A stretch of DNA of 64,000 nucleotides from Actinokineospora inagensis DSM 44258 (GCF_000482865.1 NZ_AXWW01000010.1:1-64000); one strand, 5' to 3'; shown: positions 26,406 to 34,918, counted from the first letter of the stretch. A program made the numbers and translations. Notes: generated by a model from the letters alone, not told the origin.

Positions 26406-26777
26406 ATGTCGGCTGACGAGAGCACCGGGACCATCGGTTCCGCCGTGGGAGACTTCGCGGCACTCGCCGCCCGGGGCGGCTTCGAGGTGAACGAGCACGG
26501 TGGTCAAGCGTTGTTGAACGCGGTCAACAACATGATCGACTGGATCGATAGCCGGGCTCAGAACTTCTACGAGTTGGGCCAGACGGCGATGCTGGGCAGC
26601 TCCACCAACGCGACCGCCATGAAGCCGTACCTCCAGCAGGTCGCCACCGACAAGGCAGGGTTCGTCACGCAGGTCAAACAACTGCGCGGATCGCTGGCCG
26701 CTGCGGCAGTCGCCATCCAGCAAGCCATGGCAAACTATCGGCAAACCGATCAGCACGTCGCCGAGAACCTGACCTGA
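26406..26777 (+). CDS. Small WXG100-like helical protein, paralogue 3
   Basis: The 123-residue protein has the same blocks as its paralogues: GDFAALAARGGFEVNEHGGQ, MLGSSTNATAMKPY, QQVATDKAGF and QQAMANYRQTD. IDWIDSRAQN marks the turn between the two helices. The ATG at 26406 gives exactly the length of the 24610 paralogue. A DUF3558 gene follows after 15 bases. Confidence 0.77.
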   Translation: MSADESTGTIGSAVGDFAALAARGGFEVNEHGGQALLNAVNNMIDWIDSRAQNFYELGQTAMLGSSTNATAMKPYLQQVATDKAGFVTQVKQLRGSLAAAAVAIQQAMANYRQTDQHVAENLT

Positions 26778-26792
26778 GGGGTGTCAACATCA

Positions 26793-27344
26793 GTGAGGCG
26801 CTGTTCCCGGTTTGTCGCCGGCGTGACCCTGCTGATACTCGCGTTGGCCGGGTGCACCGACCGGACACCCGGCACGCCGGCCGCTGTCCACCCACCAGGT
26901 CCCACAACCAGCGCCGAGTCCACGAACACGACCGAATCCACGAAGACGACCACCGAGGACATCAAGGCTTGTTCACTGCTGTCCACGGCGGATCTCGGTC
27001 GGTTGGGGGTGACTGGGGAAGCCAAGCCCGGGGCGAGCAAGGGGGTGACCTCGTGTGAGTGGCGGGTCAGCAACGCCCAGAGCGGGGACGGTTACACAAT
27101 CGGCTTACACGTCTACGGCAACCGGAGTCTCAAGGACGCGGTGAGTGCCAACCCCAAGACGTCCGTGCGGGTCGGTGGTCATGATGGCCTTCAGTACGTC
27201 GCCGACGGTGGTACCGGGTGTGCGGTCGCGATCGGGGTCGGCGCCGCATCGCGGGTGGATGTGTTCGTGTCGGGGGCGGGTGAGGCGGCGCTGTGCCGGC
27301 CTGCGTTGGATGTCGCCAGGCTGGTCGAGCCGCGCCTTCCATGA
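26793..27344 (+). CDS. DUF3558 lipoprotein, paralogue 4
   Basis: The 183-residue lipoprotein begins VRRCSRF, has lipobox LILALAGC and a linker with repeated STNTTEST units, then DUF3558 landmarks ACSLLSTADLG, SCEWRVSNA, GHDGLQYVA, GCAVAIG and VARLVEPRLP. GTG 26793 is preferred by alignment with paralogue 3; GTG 26781 is possible. A TTA leucine codon occurs at 27105. Confidence 0.83.
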   Translation: MRRCSRFVAGVTLLILALAGCTDRTPGTPAAVHPPGPTTSAESTNTTESTKTTTEDIKACSLLSTADLGRLGVTGEAKPGASKGVTSCEWRVSNAQSGDGYTIGLHVYGNRSLKDAVSANPKTSVRVGGHDGLQYVADGGTGCAVAIGVGAASRVDVFVSGAGEAALCRPALDVARLVEPRLP

Positions 27345-27521
27345 TCGGCGCGCCACGGTGAGCGGGATGGGCGTGGGGTAAGTACGTTGCTGGGGTGGAC
27401 GCGGACAGTGGCACCGGGCACGCCTGGTCAACGGCCATGCGCTGACAGGCAATCACCGGGTGGCTTCGGCGTTCGACACTGGTTACCGCGTTCGTCCAGT
27501 GGCGGCAAGGAAGGGGAGCCG

Positions 27522-28973
27522 ATGCGCACCGAGAGTCTGTACATCGATGGGGAGTGGGTGCGCCCGGAGGGCGTCGGCGAGTTCGCCAGCCTGGACCCGG
27601 CGACCGGGGAGCAGATCGCGACGCTGGTGGACGCCGGGCAGGCCGAGGTGGACGCGGCGGTGGCGGCGGCGCGGGCGGCGCTCCCGGCGTGGACGCGGTT
27701 CCCGGCGACCGAACGCGCGCGGATCCTGTGGAAGATCGCGGACCTGATCGAGGCGCACGGTGACGAGATCGCGGCGCTGGAGACGTTGGACCAGGGGCAG
27801 CCGCTGGGGGTGGCGAAGGCGGTCAGCGTGACGGGGGCGGTGGAGCACTTCCGCTACTTCGCCGGGTTCACCACGAAGATCGACGGCGCGGTGCGGCACG
27901 TGTCGTTCCCGGACACGCTGCAGTTCGACAAGCGGGAGCCGGTCGGCGTGTGCGCGTTGATCGCGCCGTGGAACTTCCCGCTGATGATCATGGTGTGGAA
28001 GCTGGCGCCCGCGCTGGCCTGCGGCAACACCGTCGTCCTCAAGCCCGCCGAGCAGACCTCGCTGACCGCGGCCTACCTGGTCAAGCTGTGCGTCGAGGCC
28101 GGTATCCCCAAGGGCGTGGTCAACCTGATCACCGGTGGCCCCGAGGCCGGTAAGGCCCTGGTCCGCCACCCCGGCGTCGACAAGGTGTCGTTCACCGGCT
28201 CCACCTCGGTCGGCAAGGACATCGTCGCCGCGTCCGCGAACGACCTGAAGCGGGTCACCCTGGAGCTGGGCGGCAAGACCCCGACCGTCATCGCGCGCGA
28301 TGCCGACATCGACGCCGCCGTGGCGGGCTCGGTCGCCGGTGGCCTGCTCAACAGCGGCCAGGTGTGCGCCGCGTACGCCCGCCTCTACGTCGACTCCGCG
28401 CGGGTCGACGAGTTCGCCACCAAGCTCGGCAAGGCCGTCGACGCGCTCAAGATCGGGCCGGGCACCGCCGCCGACACCCAGCTCGGCCCGCTCGTCACCG
28501 CCGAGCACCTGGCCAAGGTCGACTCCTACGTGCGCAGCGGCGTCGCCGACGGCGCCCAGCTCGTCGCCGGTGGCTCGCGCGGCGAGGGTGACCTGGCCAA
28601 GGGCAACTTCTACCGGCCGACCGTGTTCGCCGGGGTCCGCGACGACATGGCCATCGTCCGCGAAGAGATCTTCGGACCGGTGCTGACCGTCCTGGACTAC
28701 GGCGACGAGGACGAGCTGCTGCACCGGGTCAACGACTCGCCGTACGGCCTGGCCGCCTCGGTGTGGACCGACAACGTGCGCACCGCGCACCGGCTCGCCG
28801 ACGGCATCCGCGCGGGCGCCGTGTTCGTCAACATGCCGTGCATCCCGGACGCCGTCGCGCCGTGGGGCGGGTTCAAGTCCAGCGGCTGGGGTCGCGAGAT
28901 GGGCCCGTACGCGATCGAGGCGTACACCGAGGTCAAGGGCGTGTGGATGCACTACGGGCAGGCCGGGCAGTGA
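27522..28973 (+). CDS. NAD(P)-dependent aldehyde dehydrogenase (phenylacetaldehyde/betaine aldehyde type)
   Basis: The 483-residue enzyme has the full aldehyde dehydrogenase active site: APWNFPLMIMVWK, the glutamate in TLELGGKTP, and the catalytic cysteine in NSGQVCAAY. The C-terminal motif WGGFKSSGWGREMG is standard. It resembles phenylacetaldehyde and gamma-aminobutyraldehyde dehydrogenases; the exact substrate cannot be read from sequence. ATG 27522 has GGGGAG four bases upstream. It is coupled to a second aldehyde dehydrogenase. With an amine oxidase and HPA genes nearby, an aromatic aldehyde is the reasonable guess. Confidence 0.85.
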   Translation: MRTESLYIDGEWVRPEGVGEFASLDPATGEQIATLVDAGQAEVDAAVAAARAALPAWTRFPATERARILWKIADLIEAHGDEIAALETLDQGQPLGVAKAVSVTGAVEHFRYFAGFTTKIDGAVRHVSFPDTLQFDKREPVGVCALIAPWNFPLMIMVWKLAPALACGNTVVLKPAEQTSLTAAYLVKLCVEAGIPKGVVNLITGGPEAGKALVRHPGVDKVSFTGSTSVGKDIVAASANDLKRVTLELGGKTPTVIARDADIDAAVAGSVAGGLLNSGQVCAAYARLYVDSARVDEFATKLGKAVDALKIGPGTAADTQLGPLVTAEHLAKVDSYVRSGVADGAQLVAGGSRGEGDLAKGNFYRPTVFAGVRDDMAIVREEIFGPVLTVLDYGDEDELLHRVNDSPYGLAASVWTDNVRTAHRLADGIRAGAVFVNMPCIPDAVAPWGGFKSSGWGREMGPYAIEAYTEVKGVWMHYGQAGQ

Positions 28974-30400
28974 CCGTGACGCCCTACTGGGTCGCGGGCA
29001 AGCCCCGCACCTCCGACTCCCCGGTGACCGTGCGCAGTCCTTACGACGCCGCGGTCACCGGGGTCACCAGCAACGCCACCGCCGAGGACATCGAGGAGGC
29101 GGTGGCCGCCGCTGCCGCCGCCCGCGACGAGGTCGCCGCGCTGCCCGCGCACGTGCGGGCCAACGCGCTCGACCACGTGTCCCGGCGGCTGGACGAGCGG
29201 CTCGACGAGGTCGCCGCGCTGATCACCGGCGAGTCCGGCAAGCCGATCACCTGGGCGCGCACCGAGGTGACCAGGGCGGTCGCCACGTTCCGCTGGGGCG
29301 CCGAGGAGGCCCGCCGGTTCTCCGGGTCGGTGCAGCGGCTGGACACCGACCCCGGCTCCGAGGACCGGGTCGCCCTGGTCCGGCAGGTGCCGCGCGGGCC
29401 GGTGCTGGGCATCACCCCGTTCAACTTCCCGGTGAACCTGGTCGCGCACAAGCTGGCCCCGGCGATCGCCGCGGGCTGCCCGGTGATCATCAAGCCCGCG
29501 CCCGCCACGCCGCTGTCGGCGCTGCTGCTCGGCGAACTGCTGGCCGAGACCGACCTGCCCGCGGGCGCCTGGTCGGTGCTGCCGATGACCAACGAGCAGA
29601 TCGCGGGCATGGTGGGCGACCCGCGGCTGCCGGTCATCTCGTTCACCGGTTCGGACGCGGTCGGCTGGCGGATCAACGACGCCAACCCGCGCAAGCACGT
29701 GCTGCTCGAACTCGGCGGGAACGCGCCGGTCATCGTCGCCCCGGACTGGAGCGACATCCCCGGCGCCGCCACCCGCGTCGCCGCGTTCGGCATGCACCAG
29801 GCCGGTCAGTCGTGCGTGTCGGTGCAGCGGGTCTACGCGCACACCGACATCTACGACGAGTTCGTGCCCGCCCTGGTCGACGGCGTCCGCGCCCTGGGCA
29901 CCGGCGACCCGGCCGACCCGGACACCCACGTCGGCCCGCTCATCAACGCCGACGCCGCCCGCCGGGTGTCCGGCTGGGTCGCCGACGCGGTGAGCCGCGG
30001 CGCGACCCTGCTGACCGGCGGCCGCACCAACGGCAACGCGATCGACCCCGTGGTCCTGGCGGACGTCCCCGAGGGCTGCGCCGTGGTGACCGAGGAGGTC
30101 TTCGGCCCGGTCATCGTCGTCGAACGGGTGTCGTCGGTGGACGAGGCGATCACCCAGGCCAACAAGTCCCGCTACGGCCTGCAGGCAGGCGTCTTCACCC
30201 ACGACCTCCGCGTCGCCGCCCACACCACCGCCAAACTCCAGGTCGGCGGCGTCATCATCGGCGACGTCCCCACCTACCGAGCCGACCAGATGCCCTACGG
30301 CGGCATCAAGGACTCCGGCGTCGGCCGCGAAGGCGTCCACTCGGCGATGGTGGACCTGACCGAGCCCAAGGTGATGGTGCTGACCGAGTTCCTCGCCTGA
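28970..30400 (+). CDS. Second aldehyde dehydrogenase, coupled
   Basis: The 476-residue protein is a different aldehyde dehydrogenase branch (lactaldehyde/sulfoacetaldehyde-like): ITPFNFPVNLVAHK, LLELGGNAP, catalytic cysteine in AGQSCVSVQR, and PYGGIKDSGVGREG. The GTG start at 28970 overlaps the first gene's stop (GTGA), so the two are made together. Two non-identical coupled aldehyde dehydrogenases could handle consecutive or alternative aldehydes. A hairpin follows. Confidence 0.84.
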   Translation: MTVTPYWVAGKPRTSDSPVTVRSPYDAAVTGVTSNATAEDIEEAVAAAAAARDEVAALPAHVRANALDHVSRRLDERLDEVAALITGESGKPITWARTEVTRAVATFRWGAEEARRFSGSVQRLDTDPGSEDRVALVRQVPRGPVLGITPFNFPVNLVAHKLAPAIAAGCPVIIKPAPATPLSALLLGELLAETDLPAGAWSVLPMTNEQIAGMVGDPRLPVISFTGSDAVGWRINDANPRKHVLLELGGNAPVIVAPDWSDIPGAATRVAAFGMHQAGQSCVSVQRVYAHTDIYDEFVPALVDGVRALGTGDPADPDTHVGPLINADAARRVSGWVADAVSRGATLLTGGRTNGNAIDPVVLADVPEGCAVVTEEVFGPVIVVERVSSVDEAITQANKSRYGLQAGVFTHDLRVAAHTTAKLQVGGVIIGDVPTYRADQMPYGGIKDSGVGREGVHSAMVDLTEPKVMVLTEFLA

Positions 30401-30412
30401 CCCGTGCTGAGC

Positions 30413-30435
30413 GCCCCCGCCTGCTGGGCGGGGGC
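30413..30435. terminator. Bidirectional terminator between convergent genes
   Basis: GCCCCCGCC (30413-30421) pairs with GGCGGGGGC (30427-30435) around a 5-base loop. It lies between the stop of the second aldehyde dehydrogenase and the stop of the minus-strand transpeptidase gene. Confidence 0.6.
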
Positions 30436-30439
30436 ATCC

Positions 30440-31105
30440 TCACGCGGTGCCGATGTCGATGACGGGATGGGCGGCCGGGTCGAGCCAGGTCAGGATCGTG
30501 TCGATGGTTGGCGCGGGGACGCTGACGCAGCCTGCGGTGGGTTTGCCGGAACTGATGTGCAGGAAGAAGGCTGAGCCTGCGCCCTTGACGACGGGGTTCC
30601 GGTTGTAGTCGATGACGACGGCCCGGTCGTAGACGGCGCCTACCTTGCCCAGGTCTTCCCCGGCCTTCTCGTTGAAGGGGCAACTGCCGGGTGCGCAGCG
30701 GTACGGGGTGTTGTAGCGCGGGGAGTTGACGTCGGAGACCCACCAGTCGGAGGTGTCGACCTGGCGGTAGGGCAGGCGGGTGCCGTTGGTCGGCTTGTGG
30801 CCGAAGGCCTCGGTGAGGGTCCAGACCCCGGCCGGGGTCTTGGTACTGCCCTCACTGGCGAACCCGACTCCGGCTTCGCCGACGTACGCGGCAACCGGCC
30901 CGACGTCAGCCCGCCACCCGCCCCCGGTCCGCCGCCACGCCGTCAAGGTCGCCGTGGTGGCTCCCGAACCGGAGGTGACAACGGTGATGACCTGGTCAGC
31001 CCCGCCCGAGTAGGGCAACGGCAACCCCCGCTCCACCGCCACCGCCGTCCCCGCACCAGCGACCAACCCGGCCACGACGAACGGTACGAGCAATCGACCC
31101 CGCAT
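30440..31105 (-). CDS. Secreted L,D-transpeptidase-like (YkuD-fold) protein
   Basis: The 221-residue protein has an N-terminal signal or anchor (MRGRLLVPFVVAGLVAGAG) and a YkuD-type domain. The active-site pattern is FFLHISSGKPTAGCVSVP, giving His and the catalytic Cys in the order required. SEGSTKTPAGVWTL also matches the fold. Such enzymes form 3-3 peptidoglycan cross-links or attach proteins to the wall. ATG 31105 is chosen over upstream starts: GAGGG lies seven bases ahead and the signal begins there. Confidence 0.82.
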   Translation of the reverse strand: MRGRLLVPFVVAGLVAGAGTAVAVERGLPLPYSGGADQVITVVTSGSGATTATLTAWRRTGGGWRADVGPVAAYVGEAGVGFASEGSTKTPAGVWTLTEAFGHKPTNGTRLPYRQVDTSDWWVSDVNSPRYNTPYRCAPGSCPFNEKAGEDLGKVGAVYDRAVVIDYNRNPVVKGAGSAFFLHISSGKPTAGCVSVPAPTIDTILTWLDPAAHPVIDIGTA

Positions 31106-31455
31106 ATGCACACCCTCTTCGATTCCGGCGCGGAAACCCGCCACAACACGCCTATCAGGTAAGCGCGCATATTTCGCCGGGACACGGACTGAACTACACA
31201 ACCGGGTGGGCCGATCGGTCGAACTTGCCCCGTACGCGTTACGATGATCCGCAGGATCCCGACGATCCTGGTTGTACGCACTGGGATCCGTGGGAAGATG
31301 ATCTTGCTGCCCAACCGAGCGGGGGAACCGAAGGTGCACCATGGTGAGTGGTTGTCAAAAACCGGCTCAGCACAACCGGTTCGAACGAGCCCACGCCACC
31401 GCATGAGCCAGTACGCTGGCCACACCCCGGACGCGCAGTGGTCAGGATTGGTTTC
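31106..31455. other. 350-base gap between the transpeptidase gene and a plus-strand ORF
   Basis: It holds the promoters of two divergent genes. I see no further gene, repeat or hairpin. Short open frames here have no signal peptide, start site or codon pattern to support them. Confidence 0.4.
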
Positions 31456-31803
31456 ATGAACGCTCACAAGGCCCGCGTTTTCGCAGGTTACACCGCCTAC
31501 TTCGCCGGTGTCGCGGTAGCGACCACGACTCTCGCGACGGTCGTTTCCGACGCTCTGTCCTTGCGTTTTCCCGCCAATGTGGCGCCATACGCCTGCGCTC
31601 TCATCGTTTCGTTAGCGGCAGGACTTTCCGCGGACCACTTGGCAAATACGTTACGAAGGCTTGCCCTTCCGCTTCCGGCTGCGCGAAACCGCCAGGCCCA
31701 ACCCGGACCACATCAGGCTATCGGCACCGAACAGCGCGGCGCCCAAGGTTCTCGTTTCGGAGTAAGCGGCAAGTACACTGGAAATCACCAACAGCAACAC
31801 TGA
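31456..31803 (+). CDS. Putative small membrane protein overlapping an antisense gene
   Basis: The 115-residue frame has two hydrophobic helices (about residues 10-30 and 42-60) then a hydrophilic tail. Its last 150 bases lie antisense to the better-supported gene at 31651-32004. It contains two TTA codons, including one at 31612. The first half reads like a real membrane protein, the tail like a shadow. It may be a true overlapping gene or a gene whose end has been lost. Confidence 0.35.
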   Translation: MNAHKARVFAGYTAYFAGVAVATTTLATVVSDALSLRFPANVAPYACALIVSLAAGLSADHLANTLRRLALPLPAARNRQAQPGPHQAIGTEQRGAQGSRFGVSGKYTGNHQQQH

Positions 31804-32004
31804 GCCGATGCAATATGTCACCACAACGACAGCGATAATCCGGTGCACGAAGACGACATTTCGTCGCGACATCTCGTTCTTGCTGTTCTTCGCCTCACCA
31901 GCAAGAAAGCCCAGAAGCTGCTGCAGCCAGCCGATCTGCTCGGTCGACTTGGGCTCAGGCGGGTCCGGCTCGGGAGGTCGGGCTCGTTGAGTCAGGTCGC
32001 TCAC
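31651..32004 (-). CDS. Small membrane protein coupled to an XRE regulator
   Basis: The 117-residue protein has a Pro/Glu-rich N-terminus, then LQQLLGFLAG, an Arg-rich turn and two transmembrane helices (about residues 50-75 and 82-105), ending in basic SRSRKRKGK. The GTG start at 32004 overlaps the regulator stop (GTGA). No family is recognised. In this place some XRE/DUF5753 loci carry a small effector, so a toxin-like or signalling role is possible but unproven. Confidence 0.65.
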   Translation of the reverse strand: MSDLTQRARPPEPDPPEPKSTEQIGWLQQLLGFLAGEAKNSKNEMSRRNVVFVHRIIAVVVVTYCIGSVLLLVISSVLAAYSETRTLGAALFGADSLMWSGLGLAVSRSRKRKGKPS

Positions 32005-32864
32005 CAGCCGAGCCTCCGGATCTGCTCGGCGATCAGGTCACGCGATCCGTCCTCGGGGAGAGCCGAACTCAGGATTTCGTGCCATTTGTACTTGTACAGC
32101 CGCAACAGGTCTGAGTTGTCCCCGGTCAAGAAGTCGGTGTCGGACTGCTCCCGGTAGAGCACGGTCTCCGGCCCGCGCAGCGGGTTGTCGATGTCGAGCA
32201 GGATGAAGGGGCCCTCCAACCCGGCGTGCCAACCCGAGGCGAACGGGATCACGCGGATCACCTTGGTCGGGTCCTCGCTCGCCGCCAGCAACCGCTCCAA
32301 CTGGCCGCGCATGACATCCTCGCCACCGACCAGCCTGCGGATCGCGCTCTCGTCGATCACCATCACCGCAGGCGGCTTGCTCGTACCGCAGTTCCGTTGT
32401 TGTCGTTCGCAGCGGGCCTGGACGGCGCGCTCCAGTTGGTCACCGACGTAGTAGGGCTTCAACTGCTCGCGGGCGTACTCGGGGGTTTGGAGTTGACCGG
32501 GAATGTGGAGCGGGCTGAGCACCCGGATCCCGGTGCAGATGGACTCGTAGGCGAACAGGCGCATGGCATTGCCGCTGAGCACATCGCGGTAGGGCTCGTA
32601 CCACGAGGTGCCGTTCCCCTCGTCCGCCATGGCGAGGTACGCGCCGACCTCGGCCGGGGCGGTGACCTCGTACAACTCAAGGATGGCCCGCAGGTCGGGG
32701 GCGGACACCCCGTGGGTGCCCGCCTCGATCCGGACGACCTTGGACTGCGACCACCCCAGCGCTCGCGCGGACTCCGCCTGGGTCAGGTGGCGCTGATCGC
32801 GCAGGTCGCGCAGTGCCCGACCGACCAGCCTGCGGCACACCCAGGGGTCACGCTGTCCAGCCAC
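32001..32864 (-). CDS. XRE-family regulator with DUF5753 (Scr1-type)
   Basis: The 287-residue protein has an N-terminal helix-turn-helix (about 10-65; LTQAESARALGWSQSKVVRIE) and a C-terminal DUF5753 domain with IPGQLQTPEYAR, CERQQR, VIDESAIRR and VIPFASGWHAGLEGPF. These are common actinobacterial regulators that usually pair with a DUF397 protein, and one is present divergently at 33167. The start is GTG 32864. Confidence 0.9.
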   Translation of the reverse strand: MAGQRDPWVCRRLVGRALRDLRDQRHLTQAESARALGWSQSKVVRIEAGTHGVSAPDLRAILELYEVTAPAEVGAYLAMADEGNGTSWYEPYRDVLSGNAMRLFAYESICTGIRVLSPLHIPGQLQTPEYAREQLKPYYVGDQLERAVQARCERQQRNCGTSKPPAVMVIDESAIRRLVGGEDVMRGQLERLLAASEDPTKVIRVIPFASGWHAGLEGPFILLDIDNPLRGPETVLYREQSDTDFLTGDNSDLLRLYKYKWHEILSSALPEDGSRDLIAEQIRRLGW

Positions 32865-33166
32865 GCCTTTACACCCTTCAGTGGTAACCCATCAGGAGGT
32901 CGACGCAGCATCGTGCCTATAGTCATGACGAACTTCACCGACCCGGGACCCAAAGTACCATCACCCCCGGGCGGGGTACCGCAGCGCCGGGGGTGTCGCT
33001 ACCCGGTTGACGCCACCCGAAAGATACGTGTCGCTACCGTGGGTGATGGAAGCGCGCTGGCGGAATGCGGCCCACCCGGGCAGCGGATTTCTCCGGTCGG
33101 GAAAGTCGGAAACAATCGTCGGGTCGCCTCCACTCCGAGAGGCCGGAAACCCGGGTGGGGATTTTC
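32865..33166. promoter_or_regulatory. Divergent control region between the XRE and DUF397 genes
   Basis: The 302 bases include an 11-base direct repeat, GTGTCGCTACC, at 32993-33003 and 33028-33038, a centre-to-centre distance of 35 bases. This is a reasonable operator pair for the XRE regulator. TTGACG occurs between them at 33006, but no convincing -10 box follows at the right spacing. Confidence 0.45.
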
Positions 33167-33364
33167 GTGACCATCTCCGAAACCGCCCGCTGGCGGACCA
33201 GCAGCCGTTGCGAAGCGGGCAAGTGCGTTGAGTTGACAACCACCGCGGTGCGGAATTCGACAAATCCGAGACAAATACTGGACATGCCCGCGGCAGCAAT
33301 CCGCGGCCTGGTGGAATTCGCCTGCGGCGTCCTTACGGCCAGGTCGGTTCCGCGCCGCGGGTGA
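33167..33364 (+). CDS. DUF397 family small protein
   Basis: The 65-residue protein has the DUF397 pattern: ARWRTSSRCEAGKCVEL, then VRNSTNP (normally VRDSKdP) and a terminal LVEF. DUF397 proteins partner XRE/DUF5753 regulators in developmental control and some have antitoxin-like roles. The GTG at 33167 is set by the domain start, with GGGG seven bases upstream. Its end overlaps the convergent LuxR-type gene by 32 bases. Confidence 0.8.
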   Translation: MTISETARWRTSSRCEAGKCVELTTTAVRNSTNPRQILDMPAAAIRGLVEFACGVLTARSVPRRG

Positions 33365-34364
33365 GGCGGGGGAGGTGGCCGACGCCGGTGGGGGTTGGGG
33401 TGGGGCGGATGATGCCCGCGCGGGCGGCTACGCCTGCGGCTTCGCCGCGGGATTGGCAGTCGAGTTTGGCGAGGAGGCGTTCCACGTACGTCTCGACGGT
33501 GCGCCTGCTGACGACGAGGCTTTCGGCGATGGCCTGGTTGCTCAAGCCCGCGACGATGCCGGTGGCGACGTCTATTTCGCGGGTGGTGAGGCCGATGGCG
33601 TTGGCGTAAGGCGCCGTGGCGAGGATGACGGCGGTGCGGACACCATCGGTGATGCGCAATAACCGCACCCGGTACCAGCCATCGGGGCTCGGCCACAGGA
33701 ATGCCACCGTGCCGACGCCGAGGTCGCCGAAGGCGGCGCCGAGGGCGGTGATGGCGGGGTCTTCCGCGAGCGGGGACGGGTCGCGGTCCGCCAAGGCGAG
33801 TGGGGGGCCGCCGGGGACGAGGTGGCTGGCGGTCCACTCGGGACCGAACCAGGCGTCGAAGCGGGGGGAGCGCAGCGGGTCGACGCGGCGGGCGATGGCG
33901 GTTTCCAGTTCGCCGACGAAACAACGGGCGCGTTCACCGAACGAGCGGGGCAGCGCGGCGCTCAGGTGCAGGATGCCGACGACCTGGTGGGCACCGCCGC
34001 GCAACGCGGCGGACAGGCCGTCCTCCAAACCCGCCGGGCGGAGGTTTTCCCGGTAGTGCGGGGATTCGCGGAAGTTGTGCGGGGCGTCGTCCATCAGCAG
34101 CGGGACCGGGGAGTCGAACAGCAGGCCGCCCCAGCGGGTGCGCGGCAACTCGTGCGCGAGGTCGTGCGAGATGGACCGGGAGTAGCCGCGCTCGGCGAGG
34201 ACGACGAACCGGCGCAGCACCGGGTCCCAGCCGGTGACCTGGGCGGCGCGCAACTGCGGCACCGCCCCGGTGATGGCCTCGAAGACCTCGTCCCACTCGA
34301 CCGCGGCGGCGGAGCCGAGCGCGGACCCGATCCGCACCGCCGACGCCACCATCGTCGGGTCCAT
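33333..34364 (-). CDS. LuxR-type transcriptional regulator
   Basis: The 343-residue protein ends in a LuxR/NarL helix-turn-helix (about residues 265-325; LTTREIDVATGIVAGLSNQ, RRTVETYVERLLAKL). The N-terminal 250 residues resemble a GAF-like sensor but no certain domain is recognised. No receiver aspartate region or transmembrane helix is seen. The gene is alone; the pseudogene region lies upstream. Confidence 0.82.
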   Translation of the reverse strand: MDPTMVASAVRIGSALGSAAAVEWDEVFEAITGAVPQLRAAQVTGWDPVLRRFVVLAERGYSRSISHDLAHELPRTRWGGLLFDSPVPLLMDDAPHNFRESPHYRENLRPAGLEDGLSAALRGGAHQVVGILHLSAALPRSFGERARCFVGELETAIARRVDPLRSPRFDAWFGPEWTASHLVPGGPPLALADRDPSPLAEDPAITALGAAFGDLGVGTVAFLWPSPDGWYRVRLLRITDGVRTAVILATAPYANAIGLTTREIDVATGIVAGLSNQAIAESLVVSRRTVETYVERLLAKLDCQSRGEAAGVAARAGIIRPTPTPTGVGHLPRLTRGAEPTWP

Positions 34365-34670
34365 CGACGCCGCCCACCTTCCGCCTCGACCAGCCCAGCG
34401 AACTTACGATCATTCCGCCGAACGGGGCAATACGGTGGGGCCGGGTGACCCGCGGCGCATGCGCACCGTGCGCCACGGGTCAACCCGGGGTTCTCGGAGG
34501 GACAAGTCCCCTGCGGGACCGTCTAGCGGCTCGACCCGGAACGTTGGCCGGGTCTCGACCTGCCCACGACGTCCCTGGCCGCGTTGCCGAAACGCCCAAG
34601 TACGAGGCCGTTCCGGCGCCTCGCCAAGAACACCGTGGACAGGCCGATACCCAGCAGGCGTCCGGGTCGG
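34365..34670. other. Gene-free stretch upstream of the LuxR gene
   Basis: About 300 bases with the presumed LuxR promoter near 34365-34440. The rest shows no recognisable gene or clear similarity to other parts of the window, and probably belongs to the decayed region that follows. Confidence 0.4.
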
Positions 34671-34775
34671 GTCCACCACGTCGCGGTCGAGCCAGAGGTC
34701 GGCGACGGCCTCGCGGATCACCAGGCCGTGCTCCTCGGCGAGCGCAACACGCCGAGGCTGGCCCCGAGCTGGGGA
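34671..34775 (-). pseudogene. Duplicated C-terminal fragment of the aldo/keto reductase gene
   Basis: Bases 34671-34775 repeat 34928-35030, the end of the adjacent aldo/keto reductase gene. The translation ALAEEHGLVIREAVADLWLD matches the intact gene except for one residue. No start or upstream part remains. Confidence 0.85.
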
Positions 34776-34788
34776 ATCCGGTGACCCA

Positions 34789-34909
34789 CCTCGTCCGGGT
34801 AACCGAAGTGCCCCGGCGACAGCGGCGCGACGAACGCCAGGCCGAAGTCCTCGACTCCCAGCGCCGCAGCGCCGCCTGCCACTGCTCATCCGCGCGGACC
34901 AGGAGGGAC
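34789..34909 (-). pseudogene. Fragment of the copper amine oxidase gene
   Basis: This stretch is similar to 47751-47859 inside the amine oxidase gene. In the broken frames LVRADEQWQAALRRW then VEDFGLAFVAPLSPGHFGY-like residues can be followed. It is joined directly to the aldo/keto reductase fragment, so two genes now about 12 kb apart contributed to this scar. Confidence 0.82.
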
Positions 34910-34918
34910 AACTACCGT

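Noticed and set aside
33004-33040. TTGACG-based sigma-70 promoter for DUF397
   Set aside because: No acceptable -10 box at 16-19 bases.
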